NCBI GenBank assembly: GCA_024691065.1
Contig: JAILOA010000107.1
Location: forward strand, 1-24,667
DNA: 24,667 nt
Origin: Lachnospiraceae bacterium
GTDB taxonomy: Bacteria; Bacillota; Clostridia; Lachnospirales; Lachnospiraceae
Direction of reading: 5' to 3'
Shown: positions 9,431-17,048 of the stretch, one piece after another
Numbering within the stretch: the first letter of the stretch is position 1
Layout: each line of letters begins with the position of its first letter
The notes under the pieces: model-generated
What the model saw: only the letters and a program-made list of their open reading frames with translations
Databases searched by the model: none
Told to the model about the DNA's origin: nothing
Made by a program: the position numbers and the translations under genes

Positions 9431-12400
9431 ATGCCAGGATCAAAAGGAAGTAATAATAACAAAAAAGCTACAACATTTAATATTAATAATATTTCAAAGG
9501 TTATTGATTTTAAAGTGCCGGTGTTATTAGGTACAGATTTAAGTGAATCAGACAAGAGAGCAATGATTATTAAAACATTTAATGCTCAAAATAGTTTTGA
9601 AGACAGACTGATAACATATTTAAAGTATCAGATGTATTGTAATGCTGCCAATGATGCTGTGGAAAACGGTAATTTAGAAGTTGATGAGAAAAATTTAGTG
9701 GATAATCTTAAAGATGATGAACAAAGAATAATCAACAATAAAATAAAAAATCAGAAGGAAGCTTTTGTAGAGAGCTTCGGAGTGAAAAAATCTTATAATC
9801 CTGAAAAAGCATCAAAGTTAGATGATATTATGTCTGAAAATATCCAACATATGATAGCCGGAGATTATTCTGTTGATTCAGTTATTAAAAATTTTGAGAG
9901 AATGGGAAATATAATTACTTCCTATACTTTGGAACTTGGTAAAGAGTATAAAAAGAATTTAAAAAAATTTCCTGAGAATGATAAATACAGAAAAGAAAAA
10001 GCGATGTATTTGACATATAGAGGAGGTTCTTTGGCCTCTGTGATGGATAATGCATTAAATACAACATACAGAGCTATGTTTGGTGACATTACCGAAGATG
10101 ACAGATTCAATGAAGGAATACTAAACGCTTTTAGGTTTTCTAAGGATATGTCACTGGATGATTATATCAAACTTTGCAGACTGAGCAATAAGGACAAGAA
10201 AGAACTCAAAGAAGAGTTAAAATTAGCACCGAATGTTGATGAAAAGAATATTACAGCATATGATGCTCTGAAATATGATGTTATAACAGATCAAATTAAG
10301 GCTGACAAAACATTAATTCAGGATACTATTAATAATATTAATGAAGCAGAAAAGCAAAAAGCAAAGGATGAGAACAGGCAATATGTTCCTTTGGCTACGA
10401 ATGTAATTGCCGATATGGTGGCAGATCAATTGAAAGACAGCATTAAAACCAGGACTCATGAAGAAATAAAAGAGGAAGTAAAGGGTGGAGATAATTATGT
10501 TCCAAAAACAGCAGAAGAAGTAGTAAATAGATTGGAAGCAGAGGATAGAGCTAGTAATACAACTGTATTGGAAGATATGGTTAAAGAAAAAGCAAAAAAA
10601 GAGTATAAAAATTATATGGATACATTTATATCCGATTCATTTACGAATTGTACTTTCAATGCGATGCAAAAATCAAGACTTAACCTTGATTCCGATAGTT
10701 TGGAAATTATCGGGGACGGAACTACAATTCATGGAAATGATTTTAATACAAAGCCTATCAAGGATTGGATTAATGGCGAAGGGGCTAATATGATTGTTCA
10801 GGAACAAAAGATGAATAAATTTAAGTCTTATTCCCAGTTAAACAATGAACTTCTAAGTGGTGAACTGGTTAATTTCAGATCTCAGATATCTTTTACCGAT
10901 ACATATGATTTTAATGAGCTTATAGAGAAGAATGTCGATCCTACCCTTTTAAGAGGTGCAATCAATGATATAAAGGACGCATCAAAGAGACATCCGAACA
11001 GTACGAAGAAACTTGGTAAGGATTTTCAGGATGTTTTAAATGCAGCCGAAGTATATGAGTTTTCTGTATCTGCCAAGGAAGGCGGCAATGTTTTGGATTC
11101 CAGAGCTGCTTTCATAAAGAGCTGCAAGAAATTCTTTAAGGGAAGAGAAAAAGACAGCAGTAAGGAATTAAATCAAAAATGTTTCGATGACCTGCTTGTT
11201 ATAATGGGAGAGATATTGCCAAGAGATAAATTTACTGAATTTGTCGGTGAAATCAATAGCAAGAGAGGTAAGGAAAAGTATCACATTAAGGAAGATAAAT
11301 ATCTAAGAAAAGATAATGATTATAATACTCTCTACTCTAATCTCCGCGCTGCCGAAAGAGTACGTGAAGATCGTGCTCAGGTTAAATCAGCGGAAAATGT
11401 ATTGAAAGTAGTCGGAGAGAACAAGAAGGTTATCGAAGGTGTTGATAGTCTCTTCGGTAAAGTTGTAGAGCCTTATGTAAATGTTTATAGTGACAGTCAG
11501 AAAAAGAATGTTGAAGAAAAATTCAGTCTTGAAGATGTATTCGGTTCACTGGGTCATATGAGTATATATAATACTTTGGTTAAGGATAAAATTGAAGACA
11601 AGATTCATCAAATCGGACCTAGCAAGGAAGAATTTGAGTTATCAAATAAGGAATTTGCTGCATTGGCATTTGCAGGTTCTCTCACAAATGATGCATGCTT
11701 AGAGGCAAATCATACTGTTGATTCCATGAGAATAAAGGACAAGGATAAGGATGGATTAAAAGTTGAAAACAAATCATTTATCAATGATTTAATTACCAAA
11801 GAAAAGAATACTAAAAATGAAAACAAGCAATTGAACAGAATTAATTTCGGTAGACATATGGCTAAGGAAGCGATGGATGAATATGCAAAGGGTAATAAGA
11901 TGGCATTGGCTTACGTGCTCGCATCCGGAATCAGAGCCATTACCAAGGATGTTCTTACAAAGCCTGAATTCAATTCATCTTTAGCAGTAAATGCCGAGAT
12001 GTTAAGCAGAATGAGAGAAATGATGAACAGGGATCCTGAACTTTATAAGCTTGCTTTCAAGAATGGACTTAAAAAGAGTGATATGACTAATGTGAAGGAA
12101 GTTATTTCATTGGGAGTTCTTCAGAACAAATATGAAAAAGCCGATAAGATGTATGAATCTGACAATCCAACCAAAGAGGAAAAGATAGAAAGAGCTACAA
12201 ATTTTGTGTTAAATGATATGTTTAAGAAATTTATAGGTGATGATAAACATGCATTGCACTCAATTATCAGAAATCCTAAGGCTTATAATTCACTTATCAG
12301 CGGAGCAAGGGATCTGGTAACAAGTAATGATCTTCATAAGCTTTCATATACTCAGATTCAGCAGAGATTTGATCCGAATAAGATTGAGACATATAATCTC

Positions 12401-12616
12401 ACTCCTAAGAAGATCAAGAGTAAGAAAGCTGAATGTGATAAGCTTAATGAAAAGTACGCAAAGCTTATTAAGAAGGTTCAAAAAGAATTACCTAAAGCAA
12501 AGTATAGAAATATTAAGACATCTTTCATTGATATGAAGGCTGTTAAAAACGAGATTGCGGCCAGAAAAGCTAAGGAAGCAGAGGTAAATAAGGCAAAGGT
12601 CGGCAGATCATTATAA
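9431..12616 (+). CDS. Large soluble charged protein, unknown function, co-regulated with T4SS pilin
   Basis: The ATG at 9431 follows AAGGAG (9415-9420) by 10 nt; an in-frame TTG at 9401 overlaps the leader and ribosome site and is rejected. The product is about 1061 residues, Lys/Glu/Asp/Asn-rich and apparently mostly helical, with no signal peptide, membrane segment or catalytic motif that I recognise. It lacks the poly-Asn linkers of its giant neighbour. Its C terminus is basic and ends KVGRSL, echoing the GRGL end of the neighbour. Its promoter nearly duplicates that of the pilin gene at 16491, tying it to the T4SS regulon. A T4SS substrate, chaperone or cytoplasmic partner are all possible; none is shown by sequence. 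Confidence 0.9.
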   Translation: MPGSKGSNNNKKATTFNINNISKVIDFKVPVLLGTDLSESDKRAMIIKTFNAQNSFEDRLITYLKYQMYCNAANDAVENGNLEVDEKNLVDNLKDDEQRIINNKIKNQKEAFVESFGVKKSYNPEKASKLDDIMSENIQHMIAGDYSVDSVIKNFERMGNIITSYTLELGKEYKKNLKKFPENDKYRKEKAMYLTYRGGSLASVMDNALNTTYRAMFGDITEDDRFNEGILNAFRFSKDMSLDDYIKLCRLSNKDKKELKEELKLAPNVDEKNITAYDALKYDVITDQIKADKTLIQDTINNINEAEKQKAKDENRQYVPLATNVIADMVADQLKDSIKTRTHEEIKEEVKGGDNYVPKTAEEVVNRLEAEDRASNTTVLEDMVKEKAKKEYKNYMDTFISDSFTNCTFNAMQKSRLNLDSDSLEIIGDGTTIHGNDFNTKPIKDWINGEGANMIVQEQKMNKFKSYSQLNNELLSGELVNFRSQISFTDTYDFNELIEKNVDPTLLRGAINDIKDASKRHPNSTKKLGKDFQDVLNAAEVYEFSVSAKEGGNVLDSRAAFIKSCKKFFKGREKDSSKELNQKCFDDLLVIMGEILPRDKFTEFVGEINSKRGKEKYHIKEDKYLRKDNDYNTLYSNLRAAERVREDRAQVKSAENVLKVVGENKKVIEGVDSLFGKVVEPYVNVYSDSQKKNVEEKFSLEDVFGSLGHMSIYNTLVKDKIEDKIHQIGPSKEEFELSNKEFAALAFAGSLTNDACLEANHTVDSMRIKDKDKDGLKVENKSFINDLITKEKNTKNENKQLNRINFGRHMAKEAMDEYAKGNKMALAYVLASGIRAITKDVLTKPEFNSSLAVNAEMLSRMREMMNRDPELYKLAFKNGLKKSDMTNVKEVISLGVLQNKYEKADKMYESDNPTKEEKIERATNFVLNDMFKKFIGDDKHALHSIIRNPKAYNSLISGARDLVTSNDLHKLSYTQIQQRFDPNKIETYNLTPKKIKSKKAECDKLNEKYAKLIKKVQKELPKAKYRNIKTSFIDMKAVKNEIAARKAKEAEVNKAKVGRSL

Positions 12617-12662
12617 AATCGATAAATTGCGATAATATGTAAGATATTAGAGCTGTAATAAT

Positions 12663-12749
12663 AAAGCATCCTGTGTATGATGTACTTATATTTGACTGTT
12701 AGATTTATTAATTTAATGTTTGAATAAGGTGCGTTTCGCAGGATGCTTT
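12663..12749 (+). terminator. Long-loop intrinsic terminator after the 1061-residue gene
   Basis: AAAGCATCCTG (12663-12673) pairs perfectly with CAGGATGCTTT (12739-12749), followed by more T. The arms are 11 bp with a 65-nt AT-rich loop. It lies about 50 bp after the stop codon at 12616. The unusually long loop could hold extra sequence inserted into a normal terminator. Confidence 0.6.
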
Positions 12750-13097
12750 TTGCGTTATTTTAGGGGTTTAAGAGGATTTTTTTTTATGAATAACATTAAT
12801 ATTTGCATTTTTATATATAAAATTCCTTATAAATACGGTAAATTAAGCAAAAAATCTCTTTTCTTTACTTGACATTATATGTTATAATCTATGCAGAGAA
12901 GTGCGTATATTAGGTGCATACGTTTTTTGATATGTTTATATATGTTATCTTTATCTGCTTTATTCTTTCGGCTTTATGGAATAAAGGTTTTAAGTAATAG
13001 TGATGTTTTATGTCGAATTGTTATTTATATATGATTTTCGGTATATTTAATTCTTTGGATGATCCGATGATTATAAATATAATATGGTTTGTTCATA
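12750..13097. other. AT-rich intergenic stretch with an isolated promoter-like element and short hairpin
   Basis: No convincing gene is present. TGTTATAAT (12880-12888) is an extended -10. It is followed by a 5-bp hairpin, CGTAT (12904-12908) with ATACG (12918-12922), and a T6 run at 12923-12928. Together they could make a very short terminated transcript or an attenuated leader. The rest is A/T-rich with no repeat or RNA structure that I can support. Confidence 0.4.
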
Positions 13098-13127
13098 TTG
13101 ATAAAATATAATTTAAAAAAATATAAT
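13098..13127 (+). promoter_or_regulatory. Sigma-A type promoter of the response-regulator gene
   Basis: TTGATA (13098-13103) lies 18 bp before TATAAT (13122-13127). The transcript would start near 13134, about 55 nt ahead of the ATG. No GTWACNC site lies near, so this gene appears not to carry the control element of the pilin promoter. Confidence 0.55.
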
Positions 13128-13188
13128 GGACTTTATATATGAATAATATTCTTTTTTATGATGACTTTATAGTCAGCAAGGAGGTAAT

Positions 13189-13998
13189 ATGGTTACAATT
13201 TCCGTTGATGATCAAATTGAAGTCGGAAAAGAAATTGTAAGTATGATGAATGAAATCGATCCGCAGGGAGAGCATCGTGCATTTTCTAATATGAGGGAGG
13301 CTTTAAAGTTTCTAAAGGAAAAGCATACTGACGTTGTTTGGCTAGATGTTGAAATGCCCGGAAAATCCGGACTTGAGTTTTCACTTGATATAAAAAAGGT
13401 ATCCGGCAATACCAATATTGTATTTGTTACAGGTCACGAGGAATTTGCTTATCAATCATTTCAACTTCATCCAAGTGGATTTGTTTTGAAGCCTGTAACA
13501 AAAGAGGCTTTGCAAAGGGAGTTGGATAATCTGAGATTTCGGGTTGAAAAGGAGACTACAGGTCTTTTAAGAGTACAATGTTTCGGAAATTTTGAGGTGT
13601 TTGACAAGACAGGACAGCCCGTAAAATTCCAGAGAAAAAAGAGTAAAGAGCTTTTTGCTTATATGATAGACAGAAGAGGGGCCCTTTGTTCCGCAAATGA
13701 GCTTTGCGGTGCACTGTTCGAAGACAGAGAACAGGATAGGTCACTTAAGAGTCAGATCAGAGTATTCCTGCTTAAGCTCAGGGAAGATATGGCTAAGGTC
13801 GGTGCCGAGGAAGTGCTGGTCAAGGGCTGGAACGCCAATGGTGTCGATTGCTCTAAGATTGATTGTGATTATTTTGATTACCTTAACGGTGACAGCTATG
13901 CAATCAATAACTTCCAGGGTGAGTATATGACGCAGTATTCCTGGGCAGAGATGACATTGGGTGAATTGACAATGAAGCCGGAATCGTTTTATTTCTAA
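13189..13998 (+). CDS. Response regulator with SARP/OmpR-like winged-helix output domain
   Basis: AAGGAGG precedes the ATG by 4 nt. Residues 1-118 form a receiver domain: acidic pair Asp7-Asp8, phospho-acceptor Asp53 in VVWLDVEMPG, Thr81 and Lys101 in FVLKPVT. Residues about 122-230 match the DNA-binding domain of SARP-type regulators (LLRVQCFGNFEVFD, FQRKKSKELFAYMIDRRG, then LR-rich helices and a DCDYFDYL end). The protein is 269 residues, so it lacks the larger bacterial transcriptional activation domain of Streptomyces SARPs. It would be phosphorylated by the downstream kinase and act as a DNA-binding regulator. The heptamer promoters at 9303 and 16412 fit the type of site this domain binds; that link is inference. 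Confidence 0.9.
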   Translation: MVTISVDDQIEVGKEIVSMMNEIDPQGEHRAFSNMREALKFLKEKHTDVVWLDVEMPGKSGLEFSLDIKKVSGNTNIVFVTGHEEFAYQSFQLHPSGFVLKPVTKEALQRELDNLRFRVEKETTGLLRVQCFGNFEVFDKTGQPVKFQRKKSKELFAYMIDRRGALCSANELCGALFEDREQDRSLKSQIRVFLLKLREDMAKVGAEEVLVKGWNANGVDCSKIDCDYFDYLNGDSYAINNFQGEYMTQYSWAEMTLGELTMKPESFYF

Positions 13999-14047
13999 AA
14001 CGGGGGCATGATACATTACCTGCTTGTCAGCTCTACTAGCCCCCTTT

Positions 14048-14094
14048 GGCAGAATTTTGTAGACAAAATTCTGTCACCACTTTATATTTTTTTT
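14048..14094 (+). terminator. 12-bp hairpin plus T-run between regulator and membrane/kinase genes
   Basis: Bases 14048-14059 pair with 14064-14075 (one G-U, 4-nt loop), followed by CACCAC and then a T-rich run to 14094. A weaker outer pairing, GGGGGC (14002-14007) with GCCCCC (14039-14044), lies upstream. The T-run starts several bases after the stem, so it may be a partial terminator that lowers expression of the downstream genes. The ribosome site of the next gene begins directly after it. Confidence 0.55.
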
Positions 14095-14104
14095 GGAGGG
14101 AGAG

Positions 14105-14878
14105 ATGTCTGAAAAGGTGGATTTTCACGCATTGAGGGTTATTCCGAGCACCATCCTAATAATGCTTTTGGCGATACCCAGCATATCAATGCTTACATTT
14201 ATTACAGTTTCGATATCCTTAGATAATACAGATGCAAAACTCGAAGATTATCCTACTCTCGGAATATTTGCCACCATTGGCATCTTCATAGGTTTTGTAT
14301 CGCTGGTTGGTACTGCAATCAGCTTGTACAGGTTGGATAATATAACCAAATGGTTTCGTTATTCGCAGATTATTTTCGTAATCAATATGATAACTACGAT
14401 GTTTGCCCAGGTTTTTATTTGGCTTGATTCAATACTTCGCGAAAGTGTTGTAATAAAGATATTTGTTTATCTTTTATCTCTGGCGCCGGATATATTTCTT
14501 ATTATCGGTGTAGCGTTTATGCTAAATGGTTTTAACGAGTTAGAGAATGACCTTTTAAAAAAGCAAAAACGAAAAAGAGAGAGTACGGCATTTCTTAAGT
14601 TAAAAAAGATATGGATATGGCTCCAAATAATCAGAATACCATTTATAGTTATAGGATATTCAATGATATATGTTGTGGATATAAATGGAGTCAGCGGACT
14701 TCAAAATGCTCCAAAGCCTATATTATTTGTTACCGTAGTATCAATGGTGATTTCTGCTTTGTTGTATGTTTTGTGCATTATAACGGGAATCAGGGTTTTT
14801 CTGAAAGTTAATTCGGTATGTCAGGAATTCTATTTGTATGCATACAACCATAGAAGTATGATGGGAGGTAGGGCATGA
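14105..14878 (+). CDS. Six-TM membrane protein of unknown function, coupled to histidine kinase
   Basis: The ATG at 14105 sits 5 nt after GGAGG (14095-14099); the in-frame TTG at 14093 overlaps that ribosome site and is rejected. The product is 257 residues with about six hydrophobic segments and a Lys/Arg-rich loop near the middle (LLKKQKRKRES). I recognise no enzymatic motif. Its stop overlaps the start of the kinase gene (ATGA), so the two are translationally coupled and probably act together. It may be a co-sensor or accessory subunit for the kinase; this is inference from context. Confidence 0.85.
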   Translation: MSEKVDFHALRVIPSTILIMLLAIPSISMLTFITVSISLDNTDAKLEDYPTLGIFATIGIFIGFVSLVGTAISLYRLDNITKWFRYSQIIFVINMITTMFAQVFIWLDSILRESVVIKIFVYLLSLAPDIFLIIGVAFMLNGFNELENDLLKKQKRKRESTAFLKLKKIWIWLQIIRIPFIVIGYSMIYVVDINGVSGLQNAPKPILFVTVVSMVISALLYVLCIITGIRVFLKVNSVCQEFYLYAYNHRSMMGGRA

Positions 14879-16161
14879 CAACAAAAGAAATTACTGCATT
14901 TCTCGAGAATCCCGGTAATGCAATAAATATTATCAACAATGTTTTTAATATAGTATCCATTGTTTTGGTAATGGTAGTTTTTATATCCGTTGCACAGATG
15001 AAGAAATACAGCATAAGAATGGGCTGGTTTCTTGCAGCAATTTGTATGATTATAGGTGGTATTTCAGCTGAGTTTATGTCTGAGAATCTTACGGTTTACA
15101 ACTTATCACAAGGCGAATCGGGGATGATTCTTGCCTATTGCTTTTTCTCTCTTGTAGCTCCTCTGTTTGCATTGTATTTCATAGAGACAGAGCGGGCTGA
15201 GGCGGGTGAAGAACAAGCATGGGACGGAGCATTCTGGACAACGTTACATTTACTTTTTGCATTTTTAGTTGTTATTCTTGCAATCTTCGATGTAGGAAGT
15301 TTTGTTATGTGGTTTGCATTTTTGCTTCAATATATTGTTGTAATAGTTATGCTTTTCTTCTCATCGAAGGATATAAGCGCCAGTGTTGGTTTTATTATGG
15401 GATGTTGTTTCCCTATTACGGCTGCAATTGTAGGAATAATAAATAATAAACTTCAGGTATTTGATTTTGGTTTAGTAATGCTCTTTTTGATAGTACTTTT
15501 CTTATATCAGCAGGATACGGAGAGAGAACTTATGAAAAAGAGAGTGGAGCTTTCAGAAAGCAAGGTTTCACTGCTTATGGATCAGATTCATCCTCATTTT
15601 ATTTATAACTCTTTACAGCAGATTGCATTGCTTTGCGATGATAACAGTCAGGTAGTCAAGCAATCCATCTTTGATTTCTCGGCTTATCTGAGAAGTAACT
15701 TCGAGTCTCTTACGAATGATGGCTTAATTCCTTTTGAAAAGGAAATGGAACATGTGGATTTATATATAAATCTTTCGAAGATTTCGCCATCGAGAAATTT
15801 TGAAGTAGAAAAAAGATTCAATGTTACGGATTTTAAGATTCCTGCACTTTCGGTACAACCTTTGGTCGAGAATGCCATCCAATACGGAATAGGTATGAGT
15901 ACAAAGGGAGAAAGGATAGTAATAGAAACCTATGAAGAAGGTGGTTACTATTACATAAAGGTGAAAGATGACGGACACGGGCAGAAGACCCAGTTGCAAA
16001 CACAGAAGAAACATAAGAGTGTCGGTACTCAAAATGTAAGGACAAGACTCAAGATGATGTGTGAGGGAACTTTGGAGATAAACCGTAGCGAAAAGGGAAC
16101 CGAATCAGTCATAAAGATACCTTCCACCAAGATAGAACGTACCAACGAAAGCAGAAAATAA
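14875..16161 (+). CDS. LytS-type sensor histidine kinase
   Basis: The start overlaps the preceding stop by 4 bp, with GGGAGGTAGGG as ribosome site. Residues about 15-212 hold about seven hydrophobic segments. A short coiled linker follows (ERELMKKRVELSESKVSLLMDQ). The His-kinase motif QIHPHFIYNSLQQI carries the likely phospho-acceptor His241. The ATPase has an N box (QPLVENAIQYG, Asn333), a G1 box (DDGHG, residues 365-369) and a G2-like box (SVGTQNVRTRL). This is the family of LytS, YehU and other membrane kinases that usually partner LytTR or similar regulators. Here the adjacent regulator at 13189 is the obvious partner, although its output domain is SARP-like rather than LytTR. The signal sensed is unknown. 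Confidence 0.92.
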   Translation: MTTKEITAFLENPGNAINIINNVFNIVSIVLVMVVFISVAQMKKYSIRMGWFLAAICMIIGGISAEFMSENLTVYNLSQGESGMILAYCFFSLVAPLFALYFIETERAEAGEEQAWDGAFWTTLHLLFAFLVVILAIFDVGSFVMWFAFLLQYIVVIVMLFFSSKDISASVGFIMGCCFPITAAIVGIINNKLQVFDFGLVMLFLIVLFLYQQDTERELMKKRVELSESKVSLLMDQIHPHFIYNSLQQIALLCDDNSQVVKQSIFDFSAYLRSNFESLTNDGLIPFEKEMEHVDLYINLSKISPSRNFEVEKRFNVTDFKIPALSVQPLVENAIQYGIGMSTKGERIVIETYEEGGYYYIKVKDDGHGQKTQLQTQKKHKSVGTQNVRTRLKMMCEGTLEINRSEKGTESVIKIPSTKIERTNESRK

Positions 16162-16189
16162 TACTCTTAAATAGATATAGTGAAAAAGA

Positions 16190-16333
16190 GTTACATTTAA
16201 AAAAGTAATATAAAAAAGAGTTACAAAATAGTTACATTAAAAAAGTAATAAAAAATAGTTTAAAAAATAGTTACAAAAAAAGTGTTACACCTTTCAAAAA
16301 AATTATAAAAAAATGTAACGCATTTTGTTACAC
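16190..16333 (+). promoter_or_regulatory. Array of GTTACA elements upstream of the pilin promoter
   Basis: The 329-bp gap 16162-16490 holds no gene but is crowded with GTTACA: 16190, 16220, 16231, 16270, 16284 and 16327, plus the reverse form TGTAAC at 16314. A degenerate tandem duplication of about 41 bp (units from 16190 and 16231) explains part of it. At 16315-16333, GTAACGC and GTTACAC form a pair 12 bp apart, but no -10 follows at the right distance. Together with the promoter pair at 16412 this makes nine copies in under 250 bp, consistent with cooperative regulator binding. Confidence 0.6.
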
Positions 16334-16411
16334 TTTAGGTCTGATTTTTGAAAAAGTCGATAAAATAAGGCTTTTTAAGAAATAAAAAAATTCAAATAAA
16401 ACAAAAAAAGT

Positions 16412-16444
16412 GTTACACTTTTGTAACGCATTGTTTGATATAAT
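16412..16444 (+). promoter_or_regulatory. Pilin promoter with tandem GTWACNC heptamers and extended -10
   Basis: GTTACAC (16412-16418) and GTAACGC (16423-16429) lie 11 bp apart. After 9 bp comes TATAAT (16439-16444) with TG at 16436-16437. The heptamer interval, the 9-bp gap and the extended -10 are the same as at 9303-9335, and most bases between are identical. A-tracts lie upstream (16382-16409). The expected start is near 16451, giving a leader of about 40 nt with AAGGAGG. Confidence 0.8.
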
Positions 16445-16490
16445 GAATTTGAAATTAAACAAAACACATTTTCTTAAGGAGGAAAAAACC

Positions 16491-16910
16491 ATGAAAAATT
16501 CAATCACAAACAAGATAGTAGCACTTTACACAAAGGTAAAGAATGCACCGGCAGTTGCACGTATTGCAATGCTTCCAACATTAGCTATGACATTGATTCT
16601 TACACAGGGTAGATCAGCTTCCGCAGCAGGTGGCGCAGATCTTAGCGGTGTAACCAATCCAATCGTAGAACTTTTGAACTCATTTGTTCCTTATCTTCTC
16701 GCTTTAGTAGGCGCAGGTGGTGCGATCTTCTGTATCTTCCTCGGCGTTAAGTATGCTACAGCTGAAGAGCCACAGGAAAGAGAAAAGCGTAAGCAGGCAC
16801 TTAAGACAGCTATCATCGGTTATGTACTTATTTTCATCTTAATCGTTGCACTCAGAGCTTCTATCGGACCTCTTACAACATGGATGACAAACGCATCTAA
16901 GGGACAGTAA
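16491..16910 (+). CDS. VirB2/TrbC-like T4SS pilin subunit
   Basis: The ATG at 16491 follows AAGGAGG with 6-7 nt spacing; upstream in-frame codons to 16410 lie inside the promoter and are rejected. The product is 139 residues. An N-terminal signal region runs to about residue 45 (cleavage near SASA-AGG). Two membrane segments follow, about 66-86 and 107-121, joined by a charged loop (EEPQEREKRKQ). This is the layout of VirB2/TrbC pilins and related short two-TM T4SS subunits of Gram-positive elements. It would form the pilus or core of the secretion channel. The strong ribosome site, dedicated promoter and 3' hairpin suggest high expression. VirB2-like is my best assignment; sequence identity across this family is low. 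Confidence 0.8.
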   Translation: MKNSITNKIVALYTKVKNAPAVARIAMLPTLAMTLILTQGRSASAAGGADLSGVTNPIVELLNSFVPYLLALVGAGGAIFCIFLGVKYATAEEPQEREKRKQALKTAIIGYVLIFILIVALRASIGPLTTWMTNASKGQ

Positions 16911-16929
16911 TAACTTAGATCACCCTCAT

Positions 16930-16971
16930 AATACTAATTTTGCTTAGCGAAAGCTAAGTGAAATTAGTATT
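16930..16971 (+). other. 19-bp GAAA-tetraloop hairpin after the pilin gene
   Basis: Bases 16930-16948 pair with 16953-16971 around a GAAA tetraloop, with two adjacent G-U pairs. The downstream bases (GTGTTCATTATG) are not a U-tract, so a simple intrinsic terminator is doubtful. It may protect the 3' end of an abundant pilin mRNA while letting some transcription pass to the next gene. Confidence 0.8.
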
Positions 16972-17048
16972 GTGTTCATTATGACAACGTATTTTATTTG
17001 ATTATTTGATAAATGGAGACATTATCTGTTGAGAAAAGGGGTAATTAT

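Noticed and set aside
12869..12888. TTGACA and TATAAT as a standard promoter
   Set aside because: The spacing is only 8 bp; if the -10 works it does so as an extended -10 element.
12786..12997. Short frames of 28 codons (12786) and 21 codons (12932, hydrophobic peptide)
   Set aside because: Neither has a ribosome site; they lie in A/T-rich DNA where such frames arise by chance.
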